Shown here: in pieces, positions 44,111 through 52,754 of the stretch
Layout of the letters: every line of letters starts with the position of its first letter
How positions within the stretch are numbered: position 1 is the stretch's first letter
Origin: Trichormus variabilis 0441
GTDB taxonomy: Bacteria; Cyanobacteriota; Cyanobacteriia; Cyanobacteriales; Nostocaceae
Length of the DNA stretch: 64,000 nucleotides
Direction of reading: 5' to 3'
NCBI RefSeq assembly: GCF_009856605.1
Contig: NZ_CP047242.1
Span: forward strand, 2,610,001-2,674,000
Position numbers and translations under genes: made by a program
The notes under the pieces: generated by a model
What the model was told of the DNA's origin: nothing
The model's database searches: none
The model's input: the letters and a program-made list of their open reading frames with translations, nothing else

Positions 44111-44884
44111 ATGACAAGCGTAATAGTTTCAACTGTTGAGAGTCACGATACAGTGCCTCCACAAAATCAAAATCATGGTTCCTCACATTACACGCTTCAG
44201 TGGAGACGGGGCCAATTGTTAGTGAAACCTGCTAACAAAGTCGAACAGTTATGTTTACCTTCTCTAAACGATGAACAATTATTAGTTGATTGCTTAAAAC
44301 GCTCTCCAGTCAATCTGGTGAGTATAGATGGCAAATTAGGTGAAACTTGGCTAAAGTTCTGGGCTGAAGCTTGTAAAAAAGCACATAAACCTATTTTTCT
44401 GAGTAAACCTGCTCACCGAAAGCCACCCACACCCACATTAAGTATTCAATCTATTAGATGGTTGTGGAGATTAATAGACTGGCTAGTAGCTTTTGGATTG
44501 ATGCTGTTAGTAAGTCCAGTGCTTTTAGGCTTGGTTATACTGATGCAGATTGATTCACGAAAATCTTTGTTTACCCATGAGTGGCGTGTAGGCGAAAGGG
44601 GTAAAATTTTTCGAGTCATCAAGTTAACTCCTACTCAAAATCATCCTCAAATATTGCAAGTTTGGTTAAAGAAATCTGGTTTGGCTCATCTACCACAGTT
44701 ATGGAATGTACTGCGGGGAGAAATGAGTTTAACGGGATCTGCTTGTTGGACTTTAGAGGATGCTGTGCGACTCAGTTTAGCAGGACAAGAACAGGCAGAT
44801 AAATCAATTCAAAATACTCTGCGGATTCTCCGTAGGAGTACAACATCTCCTACAGGCAGGCAAGCCTACAAAATTCAAAATTAA
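44111..44884 (+). CDS. hepC: HepC, initiating sugar transferase of envelope polysaccharide
   Basis: A 257-residue member of the bacterial sugar transferase (WbaP/polyprenyl glycosylphosphotransferase) family, with one membrane hairpin (WLVAFGLMLLVSPVLLGLVI) and the C-terminal catalytic part (THEWRVGERGKIFRVIK, then LPQLWNVLRGEMSLTGSACW). Such enzymes load the first sugar phosphate onto undecaprenyl phosphate. The usual KFRTM is replaced by RVIKLTP. In Anabaena sp. PCC 7120 the gene just before hepA is hepC and its loss disturbs the polysaccharide layer. The ATG at 44111 is chosen; a TTG 21 bases upstream is possible. The last residues (GRQAYKIQN) derive from spacer-type repeats. Confidence 0.88.
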   Translation: MTSVIVSTVESHDTVPPQNQNHGSSHYTLQWRRGQLLVKPANKVEQLCLPSLNDEQLLVDCLKRSPVNLVSIDGKLGETWLKFWAEACKKAHKPIFLSKPAHRKPPTPTLSIQSIRWLWRLIDWLVAFGLMLLVSPVLLGLVILMQIDSRKSLFTHEWRVGERGKIFRVIKLTPTQNHPQILQVWLKKSGLAHLPQLWNVLRGEMSLTGSACWTLEDAVRLSLAGQEQADKSIQNTLRILRRSTTSPTGRQAYKIQN

Positions 44885-44888
44885 ATAC

Positions 44889-44940
44889 AGTATCTGTAGG
44901 GTGCCTATCATGGTTATGGTGGGCAATGCCCACCCTACTA
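44889..44940. repeat. AGTATCTGTAGGGTG repeat, first copy before hepA
   Basis: GTAGGGTG (44896-44903) and CACCCTAC (44931-44938) are inverted arms around an inner GGTGGGC/GCCCACC hairpin. It starts with AGTATCTGTAGGGTG, shared with the copy at 45161. It lies in the 451-base hepC-hepA spacer. Confidence 0.7.
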
Positions 44941-45159
44941 CTTATATTTCAGAAATCAAATACTAGTCCTATAAAAATTAGAATTAGTGTTTATCCTGAA
45001 AGATTAAAAAAAATCCGAATATCCTAAATTAATGAGGATTTTACTCAATTTATTTTCCTGGGAATGCACTATGTAATTACGTCATCGACTCTGCTAAAAT
45101 CCGTTATTTTTACTCAGTGTTGTAAACACAAGGTTCCTATTTAATTATTGAAGAATATA

Positions 45160-45235
45160 AGTATCTGTAGGGTGGATCATGCCCACCACAACCATAAAAT
45201 TGTGAGCAACGCCCGTACTACACTTATTTCAACAA
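45160..45235. repeat. AGTATCTGTAGGGTG repeat, second, rearranged copy before hepA
   Basis: It starts with the same AGTATCTGTAGGGTG as the copy at 44889. It then continues GATCATGCCCACCACAACCA, which corresponds to an inverted inner part of that copy. It ends about 100 bases before the hepA start, in the area where the hepA promoter and leader are expected. Confidence 0.6.
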
Positions 45236-45335
45236 GCAAGTATGAATCCTATAGATGAATTACTACACTTTAGTGAAAAATTAGGTTGTCGCTGTTCACA
45301 AAATTTGTCTTAGAAAATATACAACGCATTTAAAA

Positions 45336-47156
45336 ATGCCAAAATCACCACATAAATTATTTAAAGCTAATAGCTTCTGGAAAGAGAACCATTTAATATT
45401 GCGAGAAATCAAACATTTTCGCAAAATAGCTATTTTAGCCGTAATATTTTCATTTTTAGCTGCCAGTTTTGAAGGTGTTAGTATTGGTTTTCTACTGTCA
45501 TTTTTACAAAAATTGACTACTCCTAATGAGCCAATTCAAACAGGAATTAGCTGGATTGACATGATTTTGGCTGCTAACGCTTGGCCGATTCCCCCTATAT
45601 ATAGGATATCTCTACTAATTTTGTTGAGTACCTGGATGCGTGCTACCTTCAATTATTTTGGCGGAGTATACACTGAATCAGCCCAACTTAATTTAGCAGA
45701 TCGCTTACATAAGCAAATTTTTGAGCAATTACAAGCTCTGAGGTTGAGTTACTTTGCTCAAACTCGTTCGGGTGAACTCATTAATACGATTACTACAGAG
45801 ATTGAAAGAATCAAACAGGGTTTTAGTGGGTTGGCTTTTGTGTTAACCCGAATCATGACTGTTTGCGTTTACTTTGTTGTGATGTTTTCTATATCATGGC
45901 AACTTTCGATTATTTCTGTGCTGATATTTTTACTGTTAGCAGTGGGATTATCCACGCTGAATAAGCGAGTCAGAGAAACCAGTTTTGGCATTTCCCATGC
46001 TAATGCTCAATTTACAGCTACAGCAGTAGAGTTTATCAATGGGATTCGGACAATTCAAGCCTTTGGGACACAGGAATTTGAACGTCAACGTTTCTATAAA
46101 GCCAGTACTAATCAACTGAATGCAGCTATCAAAGTTGTCTTAGCTTGGACACTAGTAAAACCCATAGCTGAAGGCATAGCTACTACAGTTTTGATTAGTT
46201 TGATTGTGATTTCCTTCACGACATTTACATTACCAGTTGCCTCATTATTGACATTCTTCTTTGTTTTAGTCAGAGTGATTCCCAATATTCAAGATATTAA
46301 CGGTACGGTTGCTTTTCTGAGTACTTTACAAGGGTCATCAGAAAACATTAAAAATATTTTGCAGACGAATAATAAGCCTTACTTGAAAGATGGTAAACTT
46401 CATTTTCAAGGTTTGAAGCGTTCAATTGATTTAGTATCTGTAGATTTTGGTTATACTGCCGATAATTTGGTATTGAATAATATCACCCTGACAATTGAGC
46501 GTGGTAAAACAACAGCCCTGGTAGGTGCATCGGGTGCGGGTAAAACTACATTAGCTGATTTAATTCCCCGATTTTACGATCCGACAGAGGGACAGATTTT
46601 AGTAGATGGACTGGATGTGCAGTACTTTGAAATCAATTCCCTCCGTCGCAAAATGGCTGTAGTTAGTCAAGATACATTTATTTTCAACACTTCTATTAGA
46701 GACAATATCGCCTACGGTACATCTGGGGCGAGTGAAGCCGAAATTAGAGAAGCAGCGCGGCTAGCGAATGCGTTGCAATTCATTGAAGAAATGCCCGAAG
46801 GGTTTGATACTAAGTTAGGCGATCGCGGTGTCCGTTTATCTGGAGGACAAAGACAACGGATTGCGATCGCTCGTGCATTACTGAGAGATCCCGAAATCCT
46901 CATCCTCGACGAAGCTACCAGCGCCCTAGATTCAGTCTCCGAACGGTTAATTCAGGAGTCTATAGAAAAACTTTCCGTGGGTAGAACAGTAATTGCGATC
47001 GCTCACAGACTCTCCACAATCGCCAAAGCAGACAAGGTTGTGGTGATGGAACAAGGGCGAATTGTCGAGCAAGGAAATTATCAAGAACTCCTAGAACAAC
47101 GCGGAAAGCTTTGGAAATATCACCAAATGCAACATGAATCAGGACATAGTCAATAG
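45336..47156 (+). CDS. hepA: HepA, ABC exporter for heterocyst envelope polysaccharide
   Basis: A 606-residue half-size ABC exporter: a transmembrane domain with about six helices (residues 25-340) and an ATPase with Walker A GASGAGKTT (about 397-405), signature LSGGQRQR, Walker B ILILDEATSALD and switch AHRLST. HepA in Anabaena sp. PCC 7120 has practically the same length; mutants lack a cohesive polysaccharide layer and cannot fix nitrogen in air. Known regulators include the HepK/DevRA two-component system, not seen here. The last codons (HSQ and TAG) lie inside an AGTCAAT heptad repeat. Context with hepC before and glycosyltransferases after supports the name. Confidence 0.95.
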   Translation: MPKSPHKLFKANSFWKENHLILREIKHFRKIAILAVIFSFLAASFEGVSIGFLLSFLQKLTTPNEPIQTGISWIDMILAANAWPIPPIYRISLLILLSTWMRATFNYFGGVYTESAQLNLADRLHKQIFEQLQALRLSYFAQTRSGELINTITTEIERIKQGFSGLAFVLTRIMTVCVYFVVMFSISWQLSIISVLIFLLLAVGLSTLNKRVRETSFGISHANAQFTATAVEFINGIRTIQAFGTQEFERQRFYKASTNQLNAAIKVVLAWTLVKPIAEGIATTVLISLIVISFTTFTLPVASLLTFFFVLVRVIPNIQDINGTVAFLSTLQGSSENIKNILQTNNKPYLKDGKLHFQGLKRSIDLVSVDFGYTADNLVLNNITLTIERGKTTALVGASGAGKTTLADLIPRFYDPTEGQILVDGLDVQYFEINSLRRKMAVVSQDTFIFNTSIRDNIAYGTSGASEAEIREAARLANALQFIEEMPEGFDTKLGDRGVRLSGGQRQRIAIARALLRDPEILILDEATSALDSVSERLIQESIEKLSVGRTVIAIAHRLSTIAKADKVVVMEQGRIVEQGNYQELLEQRGKLWKYHQMQHESGHSQ

Positions 47157-47196
47157 TCAATGGTCAATAGTCAATAGTCAATGGTCAATAGTCAAT
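47148..47196. repeat. AGTCAAT/GGTCAAT heptad, seven copies, overlapping the hepA stop
   Basis: Seven tandem heptads, five AGTCAAT and two GGTCAAT, begin within the last two sense codons of hepA and supply its stop codon. They fill the gap to the next gene. The family also occurs at 29465 and 60739. Confidence 0.95.
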
Positions 47197-47214
47197 AGTG
47201 ATTCCCTATTCCCT

Positions 47215-48183
47215 ATGAAGATTTCTGTTATCGTCTCTAATTACAACTATGCTCGTTATCTTTCTAGAGCAATCAACTCTGTTCTCACTCAAACATACTC
47301 AGACATTGAAATCGTTATCGTAGATGATGGTTCTACAGATAACAGCCGTGATGTTATTACCCAACTGCAAGAACAAGCACCGGATAAAATCAAGCCCATC
47401 TTTCAAGCAAATCAAGGACAGGGAGGCGCTTTCAATGCGGGGTTTGCGGCGGCGACTGGCGAAGTCGTAGCTTTTCTGGATGCAGATGATGTGTGGAAAC
47501 CTCATAAATTACAGCGCATTGTTGAGGTGTTTCAGACATCAGATGTAGTTGGTGTCATGCACCATTTGGATATCATAGATGGCAATGACCAGACGATTGA
47601 TCAAGCTTCGACTCAAGGGCCGAAACTGAGTGAAGATTTAGCCTCAGTCATATTGAAGACAGGCAATGCTTGGTGTTTTCCGCCCACATCTGGACTAGCT
47701 TATCGCCGTGAAGCTTTGGAAAAAGTATTTCCTATCGATCCTGTGAAATGGCGAATTTGGGCTGATGGTTGCATTATTTACTGCACAGCCTTCCTCGGTA
47801 AAATTAAGACATTACAGGAAAATTTGGCGTACTATCGCATACATGGCGCGAATAATCATATAAGTGCAGCGATCGCCACCAGCGAACAACAAGCCAAGTC
47901 CCAAGCCGGGATTGAGATGACTAACCAATATATCAACGACTATTTAGTACGTATTGGTTATGGTGCAAAAGTTGACTTATCCCGCAATCTCCAATATCGA
48001 CGCACGAAATATTATCAACAATCCCAATGGGATCTCCGGGAGGTGTGGGCTATCTCACGCTTAATACTGGGATGGCCTTTTTACTCTGGGAAAGAGCGAG
48101 CCTATTACCTAGCACGATTTTTATTTAAAAGTGGAAAATTTTTGCTTAGTGCCGATGTTCATACGGAAAGCCCCACAATTTAG
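47215..48183 (+). CDS. Family 2 glycosyltransferase
   Basis: A 322-residue GT-A enzyme from ATG 47215 (MKISVIVSNYNYARYLSRAI). An ATG at 47134 is in frame but would translate the heptad repeat (VNSQWSIVNSQWS), so it is rejected. Motifs: IVIVDDGSTDNS for nucleotide binding, AFLDADDVW for the metal site, and a C-terminal region with YRIHGAN. It probably extends the HEP repeat unit. It starts 58 bases after hepA. Confidence 0.92.
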   Translation: MKISVIVSNYNYARYLSRAINSVLTQTYSDIEIVIVDDGSTDNSRDVITQLQEQAPDKIKPIFQANQGQGGAFNAGFAAATGEVVAFLDADDVWKPHKLQRIVEVFQTSDVVGVMHHLDIIDGNDQTIDQASTQGPKLSEDLASVILKTGNAWCFPPTSGLAYRREALEKVFPIDPVKWRIWADGCIIYCTAFLGKIKTLQENLAYYRIHGANNHISAAIATSEQQAKSQAGIEMTNQYINDYLVRIGYGAKVDLSRNLQYRRTKYYQQSQWDLREVWAISRLILGWPFYSGKERAYYLARFLFKSGKFLLSADVHTESPTI

Positions 48184-48302
48184 CCGTAAGTATGTTTAGC
48201 CGTTATCTCTCCTCCTTTGAAGGCGCTGTTAGCGATAGCGGGGCGTTCAGCCCGTGCTGAGTACTGAGTAAAAATCCCAGTCTCTAACCCCCTATTAAAA
48301 TT

Positions 48303-49277
48303 ATGGCTATAGATACTAACTCCTCCACTCCTTTAGTTAGCGTTATTACACCTACCTATAACCGCCCAAACTATTTACAAGCAGCGCTGACAAGTGCCGT
48401 AAGACAGACTTATTCCCATATTGAAATTATTGTTTGCGACAATTGTAGTCCACAAAATCCCCAGGCAATTGTTGATTCCTTTGATGATTCGCGTATTCGC
48501 TTTTTCCGCAATTCATCAAATATGGGAATGTTTGCCAACACCATGAAAGCCTTTCAAATGGCGCGGGGAAAATATATTGCCTGTTTGCTGGACGATGATA
48601 TGTGGGAAGAGGACTTTCTCGAAAAGCTCGTTCCGCCTTTGGAAGCTAACCCCAATTTAGCCTTAGCCTTTTGTGACCACTACATCATAGATGCCGACGG
48701 CAATATAGATGATGCGCTCACAGAAGAATATTCCCATACATATAAACGAGTTGATTTGCCAGAAGGAATTTATCAACCCTTTTATCGGATGGCCTTAATA
48801 GATAGATCAGTCTCGACAGCCACAGCAGCCGTGATGCGTCGAGATGCGATCGCCTGGGATGCCATTCCGGCTGAAGTCGGCGGTTCATGGGATATATATT
48901 TAAACTACCTGTTTTGTCGTTCTGGCTTAGGAGCTTATTTTTATCCGGAAAAACTGACACGTTATCGTGTCCATGAACAAACAGAAACCATGCTCAGTGG
49001 TAAGCGCGATCCTCAGGCAAAAATCCGCAAGGCTCAAGCTGATATGTTTTGCTACGAGCAGTTTATGGCTGATGAGCGCCTACAGGAGCTTAAACCCTAT
49101 TTTCAGCAGCAATGGGCCCATGTCAACACAACCTTAGGCATTGGTTTCATGCGTAGTAAACAGATGAAATTAGCCCGTTCCTACTTCTGGCGTTCTTTAA
49201 AACAAAGTCTAAAGCTGAGAACGATGGTGGGGTTGATGCTCAGTTTTACACCCCCGACGATCGCATCAAGATTTTAA
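48303..49277 (+). CDS. Family 2 glycosyltransferase
   Basis: A 324-residue GT-A enzyme. It shows SVITPTYNRPNYLQAAL, the IIVCDNCSPQNPQ nucleotide segment, and the unusual run ACLLDDDMWEEDF for the metal site. The C-terminal RYRVHEQTETML is typical of polysaccharide transferases. Hydrophobic helices are lacking, so it is cytosolic or peripheral. A terminator-like hairpin follows 8 bases after its stop, so it may close a transcript that includes hepA. Confidence 0.92.
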   Translation: MAIDTNSSTPLVSVITPTYNRPNYLQAALTSAVRQTYSHIEIIVCDNCSPQNPQAIVDSFDDSRIRFFRNSSNMGMFANTMKAFQMARGKYIACLLDDDMWEEDFLEKLVPPLEANPNLALAFCDHYIIDADGNIDDALTEEYSHTYKRVDLPEGIYQPFYRMALIDRSVSTATAAVMRRDAIAWDAIPAEVGGSWDIYLNYLFCRSGLGAYFYPEKLTRYRVHEQTETMLSGKRDPQAKIRKAQADMFCYEQFMADERLQELKPYFQQQWAHVNTTLGIGFMRSKQMKLARSYFWRSLKQSLKLRTMVGLMLSFTPPTIASRF

Positions 49278-49284
49278 TTCAGTC

Positions 49285-49317
49285 AGATACCCGGCTTCTC
49301 TAAGAAGTCGGGTATCT
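49285..49317. terminator. AGATACCCGGCTTC hairpin, Nostoc repeat and probable terminator
   Basis: AGATACCCGGCTTC (49285-49298) and GAAGTCGGGTATCT (49304-49317) form a 14-bp stem with one G-T pair and a 5-base loop. It lies directly after a glycosyltransferase gene. It is a widespread spacer repeat in Nostoc and is strong enough to stop transcription. Confidence 0.7.
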
Positions 49318-49357
49318 CTGGGGATCTAAAAAAACTAACTAAAGAGGTATAAATAAA

Positions 49358-50245
49358 ATGCGGCTATCGGCTTGCATCACAACTAGAAATCGCCCTGAGG
49401 ATTTGGAAAATTGCTTGCGATCGCTGTGGGATTCCCAGATCAAGCCACACTCGGTAATTGTGTCTGATGACTCGCCGAGTATGGAGATGCAGCAGCAAAA
49501 TCAAAAGATTGTTGAACAATATCCCCAGACAATTTATATTACTGGCCCCCGGATTGGTGTTTGTGCTAACCGCAACAATGCAGTTAATGCCATCCCAGCA
49601 TCAGCAACAGATTTAGTTGCTTTTATTGATGATGATATTTGCGTTGAACCAGAGTTTATTGGTGGTGCGATCGCTCAATACGCAAAAATGTCACCAGAAC
49701 AGAGTCAGCACACCATTCTTTCTGGCATTAGCTATAGCCCTGACGGATATGTAATGGCTCCGGGAAAGTTATCTTTTCGCGGATATTTCCGTTCTAGTGA
49801 TGTTCCCGAAACTATAGCTATTCATGCCTCTATCTTTCCCCGTCAGTTTTTTGAGCAAGAACAGTGGGATGAAAATATATTTTTTGGTTATGAAGATGCA
49901 GAACTGTGTTTACGGGCATTGAAGCGAGGTTACAAAATTTTAAATTGCCCAGAATTACGTGTCCTCAATGCTGGAGGAAACGGTAAAAGTTCCTTGATGG
50001 AATCGGATATCGGCAAACTAACTAAATACGAAATTTCTATAGAAGCGGCTAGGCTCTACATCGGGATTAAACGTTACAAAGATTTATTCCCTAATGTCAT
50101 AAAACTCATCGGTTTTTGCTGTGTATACTTCCTGCACATGACTGCATACCTCTGCAAGCGGGGTTCCCTACAAGCCTGGCCGGAAATTATTCGCCGTTCT
50201 CATATCCAAAAATTATGGCAGCCGTCCCAGTTGAATTGGGGATGA
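49358..50245 (+). CDS. Family 2 glycosyltransferase
   Basis: A 295-residue GT-A enzyme with LSACITTRNRPEDLENCL, SVIVSDDSPSMEM and the metal site AFIDDDICVEPEF. The acceptor region GYEDAELCLRALKRGYKI has the ED...CLR pattern of rhamnosyl/galactofuranosyl-type transferases, and a hydrophobic helix (LIGFCCVYFLHMTAYL) near the C-terminus suggests membrane contact. Which sugar it adds is unknown. Purine-rich repeats start within 5 bases of the stop. Confidence 0.9.
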   Translation: MRLSACITTRNRPEDLENCLRSLWDSQIKPHSVIVSDDSPSMEMQQQNQKIVEQYPQTIYITGPRIGVCANRNNAVNAIPASATDLVAFIDDDICVEPEFIGGAIAQYAKMSPEQSQHTILSGISYSPDGYVMAPGKLSFRGYFRSSDVPETIAIHASIFPRQFFEQEQWDENIFFGYEDAELCLRALKRGYKILNCPELRVLNAGGNGKSSLMESDIGKLTKYEISIEAARLYIGIKRYKDLFPNVIKLIGFCCVYFLHMTAYLCKRGSLQAWPEIIRRSHIQKLWQPSQLNWG

Positions 50246-50310
50246 GGGGAGGCAGAGAGGCAGGGGGGCAGGGAGCAAGGGGGCAGGGGAAGCAGGGGAG
50301 GTAGGGGAGC
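50243..50310. repeat. G-rich GGGGCAGGG repeat
   Basis: GAGGCAGAGAGGCAGGGGGG and related units follow the glycosyltransferase stop. Same family as at 9868 and 10547. Confidence 0.85.
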
Positions 50311-50382
50311 CGACAGGTGTAGGTTTTTATTCGAGTGATGAGTGGTGACTATCGTACTAACGAAAGAATAATAGTTTTATCA

Positions 50383-50475
50383 ATCCCTACACCCCTACAC
50401 CCCTAAATCCCTAAATCCCTAAATCCTTACACCCCTACACCCCTAAACCTCTAAACCCTTACACCCCTACACCCA
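50383..50475. repeat. CCCTACA/CCCTAAA heptad array
   Basis: About a dozen heptads of ACCCCTA, CCCTAAA and CCTTACA type stand in tandem. They look like telomere repeats but occur here as a short internal array. The 392-base gap (50246-50637) also has the G-rich block before and a C-rich CCCCTGCTCCCC block (50537-50595) after. Confidence 0.85.
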
Positions 50476-50637
50476 TCAGGGGGGGAGAAATCTAGTAGTC
50501 TGCCAAGAGAACTTTGCAAGGTTAATAGCAGCAAAAAAAATCTCTTTCTCCCCCTGCTCTCTCTGCTTCCCCTGCTCCCCCTGCTTGCCCTAGCCCAGCA
50601 ATTTTGGGTTGGTGAACTACTAGAGGATATTTATATT

Positions 50638-51783
50638 GTGAGATTAAGTATCGTTACACATAATGTAATTAAAGGTGATGGTCAAGGACGGGTTAATTAT
50701 GAAATTGCCCAAGAAGCAATTCGCCGTGGTCATCATGTCATTTTGTTAGCTAGTCAAGTAGCTCCAGAATTACAACAGAATGAGCAAGTTAATTGGGTTG
50801 CTATTTCTGTTAAGCAATGGCCTACGGAATTACTCCGTAACTTGATTTTCGCTTTCATCAGTGCCAATTGGTTGCATAAACACCGTTCTCAAGTTGATTT
50901 GATCAAAATTAATGGGGCAATTACCCATGCCTCTGGTGATGTGAATGCGGTGCATTTTGTCCATAGTTCTTGGTTGAATTTTTCCTCTAGTAAGGCTCAG
51001 TCAAATTCAGCTAAAACTAGACAATCACGCAGGATTTTTTATAATTTTTACCAGTGGTTATACACCGTTTTAAATGCGCGTTGGGAAAAAAAGGCTTTTC
51101 GCCGGGCGCGGGTGGTGGTGGCAGTTTCTAGTCGGGTGGCTGAAGATTTGCAAGCCATTGGTGTAGCGCCAGAAAAGATTCGGGTAATTGTCAACGGTGT
51201 GGATTTGCAGGAATTTTCACCGGGAAATAATCAGCGTTCACAATGGGGATTACCGGCAGGAGTCCCTTTAGCTCTATTTGCTGGTGATATTAGAATCTCT
51301 CGCAAGAACTTGGATACAGTCCTGAAAGCTTTAGTTTATGTGCCAGATTTACACCTAGCAGTTGCGGGAATTACGGAAGGAAGTCCATATCTTCAGTTAG
51401 CACAATCCCTGGGATTGGATGAACGAGTACATTTTTTAGGACTGCGGCGTGATGTTCCCGAACTGATGAAAGCCGTAGATTTTTTCGTGTTCCCTTCACG
51501 TTATGAGCCTTTCGGCTTGGTGGTGATTGAAGCGATGGCTTCTGGTTTGCCTGTGATTACTGCTAGTTCCACAGGTGCAGCAGATTTGTTAACGCCGGAA
51601 TCTGGGATAGTTTTAGCGGATTCAGACGATGTAGAAGCTTTGGCGCAAGCATTATCTTTGCTAGCAAGCGATCGCACTTTAAGACAACAAATGGGACAAG
51701 TTGCTCGCACCATCGCTGAGCAACACAGTTGGACAAATATGGCACAGCGTTATATAGATTTATTCGAGGAGTTGCACCAGTAA
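50638..51783 (+). CDS. Family 4 glycosyltransferase
   Basis: A 381-residue GT-B enzyme starting at GTG 50638, which has GAGGA 10 bases upstream. The donor domain shows LFAGDIRISRKNLDT, VHFLGLRRDVPELM and the EX7E motif in FPSRYEPFGLVVIEAMASGLPVI. The N-terminal IVTHNVIKGDGQGRVNYEIA is of the GT4 type. The stop codon overlaps the next start (TAATG), indicating translational coupling. It presumably adds a sugar to the HEP chain. Confidence 0.93.
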   Translation: MRLSIVTHNVIKGDGQGRVNYEIAQEAIRRGHHVILLASQVAPELQQNEQVNWVAISVKQWPTELLRNLIFAFISANWLHKHRSQVDLIKINGAITHASGDVNAVHFVHSSWLNFSSSKAQSNSAKTRQSRRIFYNFYQWLYTVLNARWEKKAFRRARVVVAVSSRVAEDLQAIGVAPEKIRVIVNGVDLQEFSPGNNQRSQWGLPAGVPLALFAGDIRISRKNLDTVLKALVYVPDLHLAVAGITEGSPYLQLAQSLGLDERVHFLGLRRDVPELMKAVDFFVFPSRYEPFGLVVIEAMASGLPVITASSTGAADLLTPESGIVLADSDDVEALAQALSLLASDRTLRQQMGQVARTIAEQHSWTNMAQRYIDLFEELHQ

Positions 51784-52730
51784 TGAAAATTACAGTTATT
51801 GTGCCTACTTACCGCCGTACCAAAGACCTAACACGCTGCTTGGAGTCATTAGAAAAGCAATCTCGACCAGCTGATGAGGTATTGGTGGTAGTTCGAGATA
51901 CTGATGTGGAGACTTGGCAATTTCTGGAAACCATCGCGCCCCATTCTCTACCATTACACACAACAACAGTGCGTGTTCCTGGTGTAGTCGCGGCGATGAA
52001 TGCAGGACTAGATATAGCTCAAGGAGATATCATCGCCTTTACAGATGATGATGCAGCGCCCCATAGTAATTGGTTAGCACAAATTGAAACCCATTTTCTC
52101 GCCCATGAACAAGTTGCCGGTGTTGGTGGACGAGATTGGGTATATCATGGCGATCGCCTAGAAGATGGTACTTGCCCAGTAGTTGGTCAGGTTCATTGGT
52201 TTGGCAGAGTGATTGGTAATCACCATATAGGTATCGGAAAAGCCCGCGAGGTGGATGTTCTCAAGGGAGTTAACATGAGCTTTCGGCGATCGGCTGTCCA
52301 CGGATTACGTTTTGATCAACGGATGCTGGGTACAGGCGCACAGGTTCACTTCGAGGTCGCCTTTTGTCTAGCCTTAAAGCGGGCTGGTTGGAAGCTTATC
52401 TATGACCCCCAAATCGGAGTCAACCATTATCCAGCCCAGCGATTTGACGAAGACCAGCGCCAAAGCTTCAATCATCTGGCTGTAACTAATGCCGTCCACA
52501 ACGAAACATTAGCCTTATTAGAACACCTATCACCAACTCAACAATTAACATTTCTGCTCTGGGCGACCTTGGTGGGTACGAGAGACGCTATGGGTTTGAT
52601 GCAATTTTTCCGCTTTTTACCGAGCGATCGCCTATTAGCTGGACAGAAGTTATTAGCAGCTTGGCATGGTCGCTGGCGCGGTTGGCGAACCTGGCAAAGT
52701 TCAATTCGCTTTGCCCAAATTAAAAATTAA
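51783..52730 (+). CDS. Family 2 glycosyltransferase
   Basis: A 315-residue GT-A enzyme beginning at ATG 51783, one base overlapping the previous stop (TAATG). A longer reading frame from 51729 would overlap the GT4 gene by 55 bases and lacks a ribosome site. Motifs: MKITVIVPTYRRTKDLTRCL, the metal site AFTDDDAAPHSNW, and VLKGVNMSFRRSAV in the acceptor half. The C-terminal LTFLLWATLVGTRDAMGLMQ may be a membrane helix. The last residues (QIKN) again come from an AAATTAAAAATTAA-type spacer sequence. Confidence 0.92.
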   Translation: MKITVIVPTYRRTKDLTRCLESLEKQSRPADEVLVVVRDTDVETWQFLETIAPHSLPLHTTTVRVPGVVAAMNAGLDIAQGDIIAFTDDDAAPHSNWLAQIETHFLAHEQVAGVGGRDWVYHGDRLEDGTCPVVGQVHWFGRVIGNHHIGIGKAREVDVLKGVNMSFRRSAVHGLRFDQRMLGTGAQVHFEVAFCLALKRAGWKLIYDPQIGVNHYPAQRFDEDQRQSFNHLAVTNAVHNETLALLEHLSPTQQLTFLLWATLVGTRDAMGLMQFFRFLPSDRLLAGQKLLAAWHGRWRGWRTWQSSIRFAQIKN

Positions 52731-52754
52731 AAATAAAAGAGTTGAGAGTAGGAA

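Noticed and set aside
47134..47214. N-terminal extension of the glycosyltransferase after hepA
   Set aside because: It overlaps the hepA end and translates the heptad repeat; MKISVIVSN at 47215 is the normal GT2 start.
50383..50475. CRISPR-like array
   Set aside because: Heptads in direct tandem without unique spacers; no cas genes in the window.
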